From Sepioteuthis lessoniana (lineage: Eukaryota > Mollusca > Cephalopoda > Myopsida > Loliginidae): a DNA stretch of 64,000 bases. Below, piece after piece: positions 1-10,025 of the stretch; within the stretch, counting starts at the first letter, position 1; every line of letters starts with the position of its first letter. Where the stretch lies: positions 20,183,060-20,247,059 of the forward strand of contig OY757916.1 in NCBI GenBank assembly GCA_963585895.1, in the 5' to 3' direction. The notes beneath the pieces are model-generated. The model was given only the letters and a program-made list of their open reading frames with translations, was not told the origin of the DNA and made no database searches. A program made the position numbers and the translations under genes.

Positions 1-826
1 ATAAATTGATTAGATTGTTATTTTAAAAGTGCAAACTCTTGGAGGGATGTTAAAAATATCAGAAGACTTTAAATATTTATTTGAGTGACTTTATAGATTC
101 AAGAAAAAAATTGAATAGAAAAAATATTCTTAACTTGAGAGATATTGAGTGTAGACCTTGATTTAGTGAATGTTACTAAATTTGAATTTTAGGTGTTTTT
201 GAAACATTTTAAGTTGTTAGTATTTTTAAAAAATCGCAAATCAATATCTGTAACTTTTGACATTCAAGATTTATTGATATATTACTGGAAAAAAATTAAA
301 TCAGTTGAATTCAATGAACAAACAAATGATTACTTTGCTAATCAAAAGTTGTGAATTGTTGATAAATCTTATCCCCCTTTTTTTTTAACCTGGTTTAGTT
401 AATCTCTAAATAAAATATATATCCTTTTGTGAATTGAAGTTATTTTTCTTTTTGTCTGAAAAATTAATTTATAGGGTTAATCAAAAAACTCTTACTTCTT
501 TTTAAATCCTAGAATATTTGGTTTTCAAGTATAACAAGAGGGGAGGGTTGATTGTATATCAGATATAGAATATATCTTTTTATTTGAAAAAACAAAAAAA
601 CAAAACAAAAAAAAACTCCCCCAAAAAACCCCTGTGTTGCTTTATTTTGAATTGGATGAAATACTTCATTATGAAATGTTTTTGAAAAATATTTGCTGCA
701 AGGCAGAAAAAAGATGTTTTCATATACTTAAAAGAAAAAAAAATTTTTTTAAATCTTAGATGTCATCTTTATAACTTTTTTTTTCTTATTGTTTTTTTCT
801 TTTTCTGTTTTGTTTTTTTTAATCAG
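1..826 (+). other. Intron (3' part) upstream of the first visible exon
   Basis: AT-rich sequence with A and T homopolymer runs and no coding potential or recognisable repeat. It ends with a strong polypyrimidine tract (about 771-820) and an AATCAG acceptor at 821-826, which fixes the 5' border of the first exon seen. Confidence 0.6.
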
Positions 827-1030
827 GCTGAACCTGTGAATGCTGACATTCTCCAACAAGCTCTTGAGAATAGTGGTCTTCCAAGCGTCAATGTTGGAGG
901 GGAACAGGAAGGAACAGAGGATGCTAATGGAAATGCAGTCCAAGTGCCAGTCAGTCTGAGTCAGACCATAAGTACCATGGCTGTTCATGATGCAGTCACT
1001 GGATCCACTAAAAGACACACCATACGCAAA
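827..1030 (+). CDS. ZNF236: ZNF236-like exon 1 of window (linker, no finger)
   Basis: This is a 204-nt exon in phase 0 at both ends, bounded by AATCAG and GTAAGT. It encodes residues 1-68 of the visible protein, starting AEPVNADILQQALENSG and ending in a basic KRHTIRK. There is no zinc finger. It is a spacer rich in Gln, Val, Gly and acidic residues, like the other inter-cassette linkers of this protein (compare the exon ending at 37524). The GTG at 836 is an internal valine and not a start, because the frame is open back to the acceptor. Its last residues lead into the first finger at 3474. The assignment rests on the splice sites and the phase match; the linker alone would not identify the family. 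Confidence 0.75.
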
Positions 1031-1312
1031 GTAAGTCCCTTTGCCAATGCTTACACTTTAGTAGAGTTGGGGTGGCACATTATATATTTGTAATGATAAT
1101 TTTCTTCCAAAAATGAACATTAACCTGGGTCATTAATATTTTTCATGTAAAAGAATTTAAATGGAAAGAAAGAAATGGATTTTGATTAATATGAATGTAA
1201 AACAATGTAATATAGAAGAAGGAAGTTACTTACCAAGTAACTGAAACTCACCAAAAAGTGAGCGGATAAAAAATGCTCCTTTAGCCATTCTTATTTCCAC
1301 CGAGCAGTTTTA

Positions 1313-1583
1313 TCCTATTTACCAACCCCTCCGCTCGGGCAGGATATGACACAAGGTCAATTTTTAAGCAGAGTTTAACAAGTTTTAATTCAGAGTTTTC
1401 CTTCTCCTAGACTAGTTGCCTCACCAAGGCTGAAGAACCTAGTCTGTCCTACTATTTACCCATAGCTGGAGGGAAAATAATTGGATTCATACCTTTCCCA
1501 AGGGTATTAGTGCTATGTGAAATGCAATCAGTCGTGTCGCCGTGTTCATTTCCTACGACGATAACAATTACACCACAGGCACC
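1313..1583 (-). mobile_element. SINE-A (tRNA-derived SINE with central domain), full copy
   Basis: Read on the minus strand it has a tRNA-like head (GTGGTGTAATTGTTATCG type), a central domain (CCTTGGGAAAGGTATGAATC, then a CTCCAGCTATGGGTAAATAG motif) and a tail with GACCTTGTGTCATATCCTGC and GAGGGGTTGGTAAATA. A 17-bp direct duplication, TCCACCGAGCAGTTTTA, lies at 1296-1312 and 1584-1600, although its first bases may overlap the element's GGAGG start. The layout resembles cephalopod Ceph-SINEs (from memory). Confidence 0.75.
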
Positions 1584-1795
1584 TCCACCGAGCAGTTTTA
1601 ACCCAATGCTTGTTTTGGGGTCATCAGGAGAGAATGTGCACCATATATATATGCGTATTTCTTTGAGTGATAAATGTAGATGTATTGGGTATTTTAAAAT
1701 TTTGATATTATTTTAGATGTAAATATCTGAGTAACTACATTGTCTAGGCAAATGAAACTAAATAGGCTTAATGATGATCAAAAAAAATTTATTCA

Positions 1796-2190
1796 TCAAA
1801 ATTTGAATGAGAAATTCAAAGGCATGAAAATGCCTGTAAAACTGCACATGTCATCTTGGTAGTTCACTTCCTGCCAAACATGCTGCAACATGTCTTGGTT
1901 AATGGTCTCCAGTGCAGCAAGAATTCTATACTTGAGTTCATCTGAGCCTTTAGGAAGAGGGAAGGAGGAACATAGACCAGTTCCTTCACATAGTCTCAGA
2001 GAAAACATCTCACGGTGTCAGATGAAGTGAATGTGGTGACCATTTCAACAGTACATTGTGTCTTCATCACCAGCATGGTTAATCCATCTCTTGAGCAGGT
2101 TCTCATTGAAATAAGCTCGCACTGTGAGCTTTCAGTGTGATGAAGCTGCATCTTGTTGAAAAATGAATGAAAATTGGACAAGTTATGCAA
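1796..2190 (-). pseudogene. Transposase C-terminal relic (Tc1/mariner superfamily-like)
   Basis: Two overlapping minus-strand frames continue one another across a frameshift near 2000. The first has HHTESSQCELISM and the second DMLQHVWQEVNYQDD. The latter resembles the DADMLQRVWQELDYR segment near the C-terminus of IS630/mariner-type transposases, followed in the family by a CRVT-like motif that appears decayed here as MCSFTG. No intact catalytic triad is visible. The family call is from memory and tentative. Confidence 0.4.
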
Positions 2191-2198
2191 TTACAAAA

Positions 2199-2565
2199 TT
2201 TTCTGAAACACTCTGTACATCTCAAATGATATCTGTTTTTCTGAAACAGCCTATACATCTCAAATGATATCAGTTTTTTTGAAACAGCCTATACATCTCA
2301 AATGATATCAGTTTTTCTGAAACAGCCTGTACATCTCAAATGATATCAGTTTTTCTGAAACAGCCTGTACATCTCAAATGATATCAGTTTTTCTGAAACA
2401 GCCTGTACATCTCAACTGATATCAGTTTTTCTGAAATAGCCTGTACATCTCAACTGATATCAGTTTTTCTGAAACAGCCTGTACATCTCAACTGATATAA
2501 GTTTTTCTGAAACAGCCTATACATCTCAACTGATATCAGTTTTTCTGGCACACTCTGTATATTGA
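2199..2565. repeat. 38-bp minisatellite, 9 copies
   Basis: The unit begins ACATCTCAAATGATATCAG and continues TTTTTCTGAAACAGCCTGT. Starts lie exactly 38 bp apart at 2217, 2255, and so on to 2521, with partial units on both sides. Copies differ by a few substitutions (AAATG/AACTG, CTAT/CTGT). It abuts the transposase relic at 1796-2190. Confidence 0.9.
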
Positions 2566-2722
2566 AGGCACATTATTGGCATAACAGTTATCATTAAAGA
2601 AAATAGACTCCATGAATTAACTTCAACTTCAGGATGAGGCTGCTTTGTGTTTTACTTTCCTTTTAAGTTTTTTAAATGTGTGAAGTTAAGGAAAATATTT
2701 AGTTGGGTTTTCACTCACTAGA

Positions 2723-2888
2723 AGCCCAGTTGGCTAGGGCTGTAGAATACACCAACTGCATCACTGCAGAGGAATAAGACCTCTCCAATGAATATTCTGT
2801 ATATGACATTAAACCATCTGATAGGGAGGCTCCATTAATGGAGCTTTGGAGAATGCAGAGTACCCTTTGTTGGATTATTTACTTCCAT

Positions 2889-2940
<52 letters not shown>

Positions 2941-3000
2941 CAAACAAGATTTGGAATTAAATAACCCTCAAGAGTTGATATGTCAATAAACCACATAAGC
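2723..3000 (+). mobile_element. SINE-C, internally deleted, with TA microsatellite
   Basis: The 5' part (AGCCCAGTTGGCTAGGGCTG, then TAGAATACACCAACTGCATC) and the 3' tail (GGAATTAAATAACCCTCAAG, then GTTGATATGTC) of SINE-C are joined with the middle missing and a (TA)22 tract at 2892-2935 in between. Confidence 0.6.
2892..2935. repeat. (TA)n microsatellite
   Basis: About 22 uninterrupted TA dinucleotides. Confidence 0.95.
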
Positions 3001-3473
3001 TAACCTGTTCAATCTTCTACTCTGTTCGTACAAACAACTCCCTTCCATGCTGTCAAGTAGGTATTATGTTTAATCTGGTTGATGTGTATCCTCCTGAACA
3101 TATTTAATTTTGAGCTTATTAGCAGATATTTACACATGATAAATTATGATCTGATTTTATGTTAAAGTCATCAATTTTATCAGATTATGTTGCTGGAACA
3201 TGGCAGGTTGGATTCTTCTGTTATCAAAAAAGTGTGACTAGTTCTATTCAGTTCTTCACCACTGCAAACAAAATCATCTGGGATGTTCATTTGTTAAGCA
3301 TTGACTTAGTTAAAGAATTATGAAACAGTTTTTGATATTTTTAATGGATGACCATTATTATCAGATGCATAGAGACAAATATTGAACTCATAAATTTCTG
3401 TTGTAACACATATAAGTTCATAGTTTGACAGTGTGATATTTCTCTAAACTTTCCTTATTTCTCTTGTTTTTAG

Positions 3474-3732
3474 GTGAATGGTGTACGCTGGCATCAATGT
3501 ACTTATTGTACGAAAGAATTTAAGAAACCTAGTGATCTTGTTCGGCATATACGTATTCACACACATGAAAAGCCATACAAGTGCAATCAGTGTTTCCGTG
3601 CATTTGCTGTGAAGAGCACCCTCACTGCACATCTCAAAACCCATACAGGTGTAAAAGAATACAAGTGTGAAGTTTGCAATAAGATGTTTTCTACATTGGG
3701 GAGCCTTAGAGTTCATTCCCGTTTACATACTG
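3474..3732 (+). CDS. ZNF236: ZNF236-like exon 2: zinc fingers 1-3
   Basis: A 259-nt exon (phase 0 in, phase 1 out) between TTTTTAG and GTAAGT. It encodes three C2H2 fingers: CTYC...HIRIH with [14 protein letters not shown]...HLKTH with [10 protein letters not shown], and CEVC...HSRLH with [10 protein letters not shown]. The linkers are THEKPYK and TGVKEYK. The exon breaks inside the Gly codon of the HTG linker, the usual place for an intron between linked fingers, and the next exon supplies the rest (GAKPFD). These three fingers plus finger 4 form cassette A, which is repeated as A' at 30463-36620. The KPSDLVRH and VKSTL signatures are what most suggest ZNF236. All Cys and His ligands are intact. 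Confidence 0.92.
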
Positions 3733-3921
3733 GTAAGTAAAATTTCATTCTTTAGAATGTTTTTTATGTTTTTTTTTTTTTGTTTGTTTTTTTTTTATTT
3801 ATAAAAGCATCTTTTTATTTTTAGAACATGTAAATTCAAGATAAACCTTATTGATGATTTATTTGTTTGCATTTAAAGAAAGAAAACAAAATTTAAAAAA
3901 TATGATAGCATACTAGTGTCA

Positions 3922-5335
3922 ATGAACAGTTTTGCAATATTTTGATATGTTCTAGTTTGTGGTGTGTATATGTCATGTGACCAAATAATGTACCCTCTGT
4001 GGTTGTTAGTATCATGGTAGTTGCATTATATTACATATGACATGGATTTTCGATTTGTTCCTAGTGACCTCATGTGCTTTGACAAGCTGTCACGTTATGA
4101 TTAGTAAACGGTGATAGCAGTGTGTTGAGGTAGGCCAGTCGAGCCGGTGTGCAACCGGAAGGAGACCACGTGATATGAGAACTACGTGATCAGATTTAGA
4201 CAGAGTCCAGAGAATCAGGAATCGAGACAGGGATAGGCAGCCAATCAAAGGCATCTTGGACGATACGGCTTGCAAGGGGGTGCAAGTATTGGCACCCCCT
4301 GGCTCCCAGAAGGAGATATGGGACAAGAAGAAGTCCCCTCTCTGAGTATATGTCTCTCCATCTATCTCTCAACCTAACAACAAACTGTGTGCCCCTTTTG
4401 AGAATAAAATGAGAGATATATTTTCATATATACATGTTCCTTGTTGTTCATAAAGACCCAGCTGAGTATACTACAGTTGGTGTCCTGAACATTGTGCATT
4501 TTTTCATTTTGTGTGTGATTTGAAAGGCACACAGATGAACGTGCAATGTAGTCTAATTTTGGAACTTATTCTTTACAAGTTGGAACTTGGCCATACTGCG
4601 GCTCAAGCAACTAAAAACGATTGTTGTATGAAAGTGTCACAGACTCGACGGTCAGGAATTTGAATCAGATAATGACTTACTTTATCGTTGCCATAAAAAG
4701 GCTCGTCTTGGTCTGGTGTGCGGAGCTTTAATGCAAAGAGAAAACTAGTACACGCTGGCACTGCAATATTTATGCATATTGAACACATGTGACCAGTATG
4801 CTTTGCCAACTATAAAAGGGCATAGCGAGGGTTAGCTCAGGACTCTTTTGCCCCTGAGGTATAGAGATTAATAGCGAAGATGGTGTCATTGGTGAACAAT
4901 TTGAAAGACGGTTGGATCTGGTGTCGCCTGGAGGATGGTTCAGCCAGTAACTGAGTTCCAGTGATGGATTGCCTCTCTTTGGGGTTACTCTGTTGGTTTT
5001 TTTGTTTTTTTTCTCTCTTTCCCTTTCTCTCTTTACCCTTTAGAAAGGCAAAGGTGCAATTAATCCCAGTAGAGTAACCAGATGGTTCAAGAAATTTTAC
5101 TCGTGTTGCAAAATCTTGACAATCAAGCAATGCCAGGTTGGCCTAAAAGTGTGATTTTCAAAGTTGTGCTCCAAGCCATAGAGGCAAATCTGGCAAGTTG
5201 CATTTGGAGAGTATCAGGTGAGCTCATCATCTCACAATTCAGTGTGGTTAGTCACCTTCATGACTTCAGCGAAAGTATATGAAACTGCTGAATTGTGTTT
5301 TACATCAACAAAATATTGCAAAACTCTTCACTTGG
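3922..5335 (+). mobile_element. Mariner-like relic M1 (split by an insertion at 4024-4474)
   Basis: The ends carry the inverted motif GTTTTGCAATATTTTG and CAAAATATTGCAAAAC, shared with relics at 11336, 16187 and 35222. Near 5080 the plus strand reads RWFKKFYS and then a K-rich/Q stretch, resembling the helix-turn-helix region of mariner transposases (RWFxxFxSG...). Stops and deletions remove the catalytic part. It is a non-autonomous or decayed element. Confidence 0.55.
4024..4474 (+). mobile_element. Solo-LTR-like insertion, 451 bp, inside mariner relic M1
   Basis: A block of more balanced composition interrupts M1 and is flanked by AGTTG at 4019-4023 and 4475-4479. Removing it restores GGTAGTTGGTG, which matches the uninterrupted relic near 11417. 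It contains a polyadenylation-like AATAAAATG near 4404 and ends CTGAGTATACTAC(A). The size, 5-bp duplication and poly(A) signal fit a solo LTR, but a clean TG...CA end is not certain, so the class is inference. Confidence 0.5.
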
Positions 5336-5639
5336 CCTTGTAATTATTATTAGTTGGCACGTAATAAAGGATCTGGTTTTAAGAAGTTTGTTATGACAAC
5401 CCTTATTTGATCTTTACAAAGATCATGAGACTAAGAAGGTGAGTTAACAAAACTTGGATGTGACCATTTGAATGATGAAAAAGGTTATTGAATTAATTAT
5501 GAGAGCCAATAATAAAAGAGTCTGTCTTATGGAATAGTTGGTGTTGGTTGGTAGAGAGAGATTTCTGTTTGAGTCTTGGAAAGAAACTGATTATCTTATA
5601 ACATTTAACCACAGCAGCTAGTTAAAACATGTTGGCTAT

Positions 5640-5950
5640 CATACACTTTTACCATGTGGCTGTGTACATATTATTTGTATTAAGAATAGTTACTTGAACC
5701 TGTAATTGTTTACTAAGGATTATTATTAGTTACTTGAAACCATGTATTTGTAAGTTATTGGTGTTAGATAGGAATACTTGAAACCATATAACTGCTTACA
5801 AGTTTTTGGTGTTAGGTAGAAATAGTTGGAACTATATAACTGTGCAAACAAAAGATTATTATTAAATAAGAATAGTTACTTTAAACCATATAACTGTCTG
5901 TAAATTATTTGTATTAGATAATAATACTTGAAACTATACAACTACACAAA
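5640..5950. repeat. Degenerate array of about 65-bp units (SINE-C internal type)
   Basis: Loosely repeated units containing TACTTGAAACCATATAACTG and TGTTAGATAGGAATA. Similar arrays make up the internal part of SINE-C copies near 12280-12520, 39440-39900 and 42230-42540. Confidence 0.5.
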
Positions 5951-6655
5951 TTATTTCATAATCCTAGAGCTAACTTGGTACAGCAAAAATCTGATTCATT
6001 CATTATTAAATTCTCTTTGCATTGATTGGTCTGAGTGATTGTATTTATAGATTCCTTTTTTTTTTCTTTTTTTTTTAAGTTACAAAACATTTTGGGAGTT
6101 TGTAAATAGCAGAGAGTTCTGTGACATATTTCTAGCAATTATAATTTTGATTTATAAAGATAAATGTGAATTAATAGCTGAAAGTTTTTTGATTTCATTT
6201 GAAATTGAAGTTATTTTTTAGTATTTTTGGGTCGTTTTATAAAATGAATCAAGAAACACATCTATTATTCAAAATACAATTATCTAAATCAATGGTATTT
6301 TTCCAAGATATGCAGAAGAAAATATGAAATAATCCAATGTTGAGCCAAAAATTATGGAACAATCTTGTAATTGGCATTCTTAAAACAAATACCAGCAGAA
6401 GCATTGATATGCAAATTGGTCTACAGTAAAAAGGGGACTTATTTTCTTTTGCATGGCTTAGAAAAAAAAACTTATAGCATTAATCTTCATAATTTAATGT
6501 AGATTTTTTAAAGAATATTTAATGAAGCTAAAATGTTGAGCTATCAAATAAAAAAAATGTTTTGTGTCCTATCTGTTATTAGTTTATTTACTGCTGGATA
6601 ATAAACCCATGTGAACATTCTCTATGTGTGCTAATTCCATAATTTTTGCCTGGGG

Positions 6656-6658
<3 letters not shown>

Positions 6659-6709
<51 letters not shown>
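6659..6709. repeat. (TG)n(TA)n microsatellite
   Basis: A compound dinucleotide tract of about 14 TG followed by about 11 TA, at the 3' end of the Penelope-like element on the minus strand. Confidence 0.9.
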
Positions 6710-6865
6710 TTTGGCAGCATTTCTTCATTAATACAAATTTTGTTGAACATAGACATTTTCTGTCTACATATTTTCTTGTGGATCCTTTCATATTGCCGTA
6801 TTGATTTTATAATATTCGGCGGGAATTGATTGATGTATTTTCCATAATTGTTTATTTCCCAAGTA

Positions 6866-6894
6866 CTTTCTGCCTGACTTTGGGCCATCATCAG
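6866..6894 (-). ncRNA. Degenerate hammerhead-ribozyme-like motif in Penelope-like 3' region
   Basis: On the minus strand CTGATGA (6894-6888) is followed by TGGCCCAAAGTCAGGCA and then GAAA (6870-6867). GCC/GGC can pair as stem II with one bulge. Hammerheads are known in Penelope-like terminal repeats. The cleavage strand was not located, so activity is not claimed. Confidence 0.35.
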
Positions 6895-7990
6895 GGGAGG
6901 ATCTATTACAAAAGTGATGTAACTTTTGTATGTACATTACTACTTTGTAAGAAGAAGAGTGTCTGGGCCGTTGCAGTGTGTAGCGTTTACTTTTAAAATT
7001 ATTCTATAAATAGTGTCAGTAGCTAAAGATATTTAAGTACATTAGCACTGGTTTGAAAATTAATTCTGTTAAGTTTTGGTTGAATGTTCCTAATATGTAG
7101 TGCTTTGAGAATCTGCAGTTTATTTCTTATTTTGATGTTCTAATATTGTTGTGTTTTCGGTGAGAATTTTTTGTAATTCTGTTTTTGGGCATGAATGTTT
7201 TTTAAATGCTGTGCTATGGAACTTGTATCAGAAAGGTGCATTGTAAGTCTCCTCGATAGGGTAGTTGAGGTTAAACCAACATATATATTATTATTATTTT
7301 CAGAGATACAATCTCCTAAAGGAAAGTTGAATTGATATATAACGTTGGTTTTTTGCAAAACTCCAATTGAAGGAGAGGAATTATTTTTGATGACTAAGTT
7401 GGAGGCTTTAAATTTATTATAATATATAATAAGTTTTATTTTTTTTTTATTAGAATCAGTGGGGAGTATGTTTCTATGAATCGATGTTTTTAATATTTTT
7501 TCATCTGATTTATAATTGTAGTGCATTTGGTTACAGTAAAAAAAGTTTGATATATGTTTGTTAACTGGGTGGAGTAGTACACTGTTAACATTTTTAATCT
7601 TATGTTTAATTTGTTCATCAACAATATAGTTAGGAAACCTATTATTGATGAGAGCCTGTTTTGTGTTTTCTATCTCTTTATAAAATATTGTTTTGGAGAA
7701 GGAGATCAGTTTGGCACGAGATATCAGGTTACTATTAATTGCTTTTTTTATATCTGAAGGTGCATTCACTTTTCAAGTTGGGGGTACAGGAGTTATTATT
7801 TGAGGGTTTTTTGTAAGTAGAGGTAGTTAAGTTATTATTATTGTTAGTATCAATGAGAACGCCTAAAAAGGAAATTTTATTGTTTTTGTTTAGTTTATGA
7901 ATAAAGTTAAGAACTGAATTTTTTTGGAAGGTGTCTTGTAGTATGTTGATTTCGTTAATATTATTAGCAAGAATAGGGATGTCATCAACA

Positions 7991-7997
7991 TATATAC

Positions 7998-8040
<43 letters not shown>
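7991..8040. repeat. (TA)n(CA)n microsatellite
   Basis: A compound tract interrupting the reverse-transcriptase frame of the Penelope-like relic. Confidence 0.9.
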
Positions 8041-8044
<4 letters not shown>

Positions 8045-8124
8045 GAAAATCCAATCTGAAATACTTCATCATTGAAGGAAAAGGAAAATTCTAACCCAGG
8101 AAAATGTCCTACCTTAACAGGCAT

Positions 8125-8452
8125 ACCTAAATTTGAAGCTCACTCCAAGGGTACTCAGCTTTGGCTGGGCTACTCGGCATATGTGCTAGGTGGGGTATCA
8201 ATGACAAGCATAGATTCACATTGCACTGGACATCTGGGTCTGGTGAATCTACGACCAGCAAGGTCACCTGGCTTCTTGCTGGGAGACTTAGCAAAAGCTA
8301 GCATAGTTCACATTGCTTCTAGTAATCCTATGACCAGCATTGTCCACCAGGGCATGAGTTTTGGCTCATATCCGACCTCCCCTTTTCCTAAATCCCCACT
8401 ATAAAAAAGACCTTGTGTCAAATCCCGCCTGGTGGGAGGCATGAATAAATAT
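8125..8452 (+). mobile_element. SINE-D insertion (328 bp) in the Penelope-like relic
   Basis: A perfect 16-bp target-site duplication, CTACCTTAACAGGCAT, flanks it at 8109-8124 and 8453-8468. The interior (CAGCTTTGGCTGGGCTACTC, CATCTGGGTCTGGTGAATCT) matches no other copy in the window. The 3' end, GACCTTGTGTCAAATCCCGC then GGTGGGAGGCATGAATAAAT, resembles the SINE-A tail. No clear tRNA boxes are seen. It is a short retroposon of unassigned family. Confidence 0.75.
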
Positions 8453-8552
8453 CTACCTTAACAGGCATCAGTACAGAGAGAAATAATTTGAATTTATTAC
8501 TATAATCCTTGATATTTGAGACTGTGTAGTTAGTGTCTAAAAGTAAGTTAAC

Positions 8553-8817
8553 CAGGCCTTTGGCCTAATAAGTAGAGTGTTCGCGAATGGTTTGGGAGAC
8601 CAGTGTTCAATCTCAGGTCGAGTCATACCAAAGACTCAAAAAATGGTACTTGATACCGCCTTGCTTAACACTCAGCATTATAAGGTAAGGATCAAGGTTA
8701 AAGTGGAGCAATCCAGGGAATGGAGTATCGCCCTCCCCGACACCTTGATGTAGTAGCTATTGAAAAGGGAGCCTTCAGGTCACCCTCGACTAAAGTCGCC
8801 AACTTTATTTAATTAGT
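8553..8817 (+). mobile_element. SINE-B (tRNA-derived)
   Basis: A tRNA-like head with an A-box-like TGGCCTAATAAGTAGAGTG and a B-box-like GTTCAATCTCAGG, then ACCAAAGACTCAAAAAATGG and a tail with GTAGTAGCTATTGAAAAGGG and GTCACCCTCGACTAAAG. There are seven copies in the window. Confidence 0.8.
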
Positions 8818-9064
8818 GTCTTGTGACTAGTTCTTGTATATCAAGTTCCCAACTTGTAGTTGGCTCTTTTACAGCTAAAGGGAGACAACTTTACTACCAC
8901 CTTGTTCTATTTTTACTTTTTTAATGTGTTTGTACGTTAGGGTTTTTATTTCTATTTTTTCTAATCAACGTTATAAAGAATTGACATTTAATAGAACAAC
9001 ATTAGTCTAGATCTGCTGTAGTTTTGTTTCCTATATCATGAAAGAAATTTTTTTCCTTTTCCAG

Positions 9065-9259
9065 GAGCAAAGCCATTTGATTGTTCTCAGTGTGAGAGAA
9101 AATTTCGGACATCAGCTCATTTGAAGAGTCATTTGGTGTCTCACTTCAAAGATATCACTTTGCCAAAGAAACCACGAAGGCCAGTACGAAAACCCTCCAA
9201 GCCAGACATTCCACTGCCAGAAATTGCTCTCCAAGAACCAATTTTGATCACAGATACAG
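9065..9259 (+). CDS. ZNF236: ZNF236-like exon 3: zinc finger 4 and basic tail
   Basis: A 195-nt exon, phase 1 to phase 1, between CCAG and GTAAGT. The first two bases complete the linker glycine. It then encodes AKPFDCSQC...FRTSAHLKSHLVSHFKD (finger 4, ending cassette A) and a basic/proline segment (PKKPRRPVRKPSKPD) followed by IPLPEIALQEPILITD. The SHFK plus basic tail recurs after finger 16 near 36600, which supports the A/A' cassette pairing. The basic run could serve as a nuclear localisation signal (inference). Bases 9140-9208 have a 94% identical copy 900 bp downstream, inside a transposon relic (10040-10108). Confidence 0.9.
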
Positions 9260-9589
9260 GTAAGTTTTATTAGCCTTCTTATTACTTGTTCTGTTTGTTA
9301 GTCACCAAATTGTGTTTTAATGAGTGACATTAACTCATCATTGTATTAACAGGCATATACCCTAATGTTTGCAGTTTAAAAGGAAGGGCCAAAGTAACTT
9401 TTTGGTTATTACCCTCATGAAGAAAAAAAACAATCTAAAAAGAAACTTGTTTTGCATTTTATGTCTATAAATATTCAAAATTAAATGTATTGCAACTTAT
9501 TTTTGTTTGGTAGTTGAAAAATAATCAATAATTTTATATTCATTGGCTAATCTTTGTAAAACAAAGGATAAAAAAACCCCGCATATATG

Positions 9590-9855
9590 TATTTATCCAA
9601 ACCCTCTGCTATGAGCAGTATGTGATGCAAAGTCAGTTTTTAAGCTGAGTACAGCTGGTTTAAATTGAGAGTTTTCCTTCTAGAGTGATTGCCTTAGCAA
9701 AGTTAAAGAACCAAGTCTACTCTACTATTTGCCCATAGCCAGTGGTAGAACCGATAGATTCGTGTCTTTCTCAAAGGTATCATCCCAAAGAGAAACACAA
9801 ACAGCCTTGTCCAGGATTCAAAATTGAGATGTCAGTTCCAATTTCTGTGACAATA
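9590..9855 (-). mobile_element. SINE-A, diverged copy
   Basis: On the minus strand the SINE-A tail (GACTTTGCATCACATACTGC), central domain and tRNA-like head can be followed, at lower identity than the copy at 1313. A (CA)n tract follows at 9878-9908. Confidence 0.6.
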
Positions 9856-9877
9856 AATGTAACGTTAAATGTGCCAA

Positions 9878-9908
9878 AAACACACACACACAAACACACA
9901 CACACACA
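9878..9908. repeat. (CA)n microsatellite
   Basis: A short, slightly interrupted CA tract. Confidence 0.85.
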
Positions 9909-10025
9909 TGCAAAAAATCTTTTTGTAAATTTTTGGCTGGGAAATAATTGCTAAAATAATTCTTTGAATGAATTTGAGATAAGTTTGATTAATTTTTTAT
10001 TATCTTATCATAATGATTATAAATA

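Larger units (their letters stand above)
1031..3473 (+). other. Intron 1
   Basis: GTAAGT donor and TTTTTAG acceptor. It holds a SINE-A insertion, a transposase relic, a 38-bp minisatellite and a SINE-C copy carrying a TA tract, each listed separately. The rest (about 1031-1295, 2575-2720 and 3000-3473) shows nothing recognisable. Confidence 0.6.
6710..8550 (-). mobile_element. Penelope-like element relic (RT and GIY-YIG endonuclease)
   Basis: Read on the minus strand. About 8095-8045 encodes FSFNDEVFQIGFSV (RT motif around the Q...G of the finger/palm). After a CA/TA microsatellite come YVDDIPILANN (RT catalytic motif with its Asp pair) and FLGVLIDTN (motif E region). A 209-codon segment at 7769-7140 has a C-terminal GIY-YIG-like pattern: NNNIYVGLTSTTLSRRLTMH and an HLxxxH-like end. 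That domain order, RT then GIY-YIG, is typical of Penelope-like retroelements. It is decayed by frame breaks, a microsatellite at 7991-8040 and a SINE-D insertion, so it is not autonomous. The 3' part carries a hammerhead-like motif at 6866-6894. Confidence 0.75.
3733..9064 (+). other. Intron 2
   Basis: GTAAGT donor and TTTCCAG acceptor. It contains a mariner relic split by an LTR-like insertion, a degenerate SINE-C internal array, a Penelope-like element carrying SINE-D, and a SINE-B. The stretches 5335-5640, 5950-6600 and 8820-9060 show nothing recognisable. Confidence 0.6.

Noticed and set aside
836-838. GTG that could be read as a start codon for the first exon
   Set aside because: The frame is open back to a strong acceptor at 826 and the segment is a typical inter-cassette linker, so it is an internal valine.
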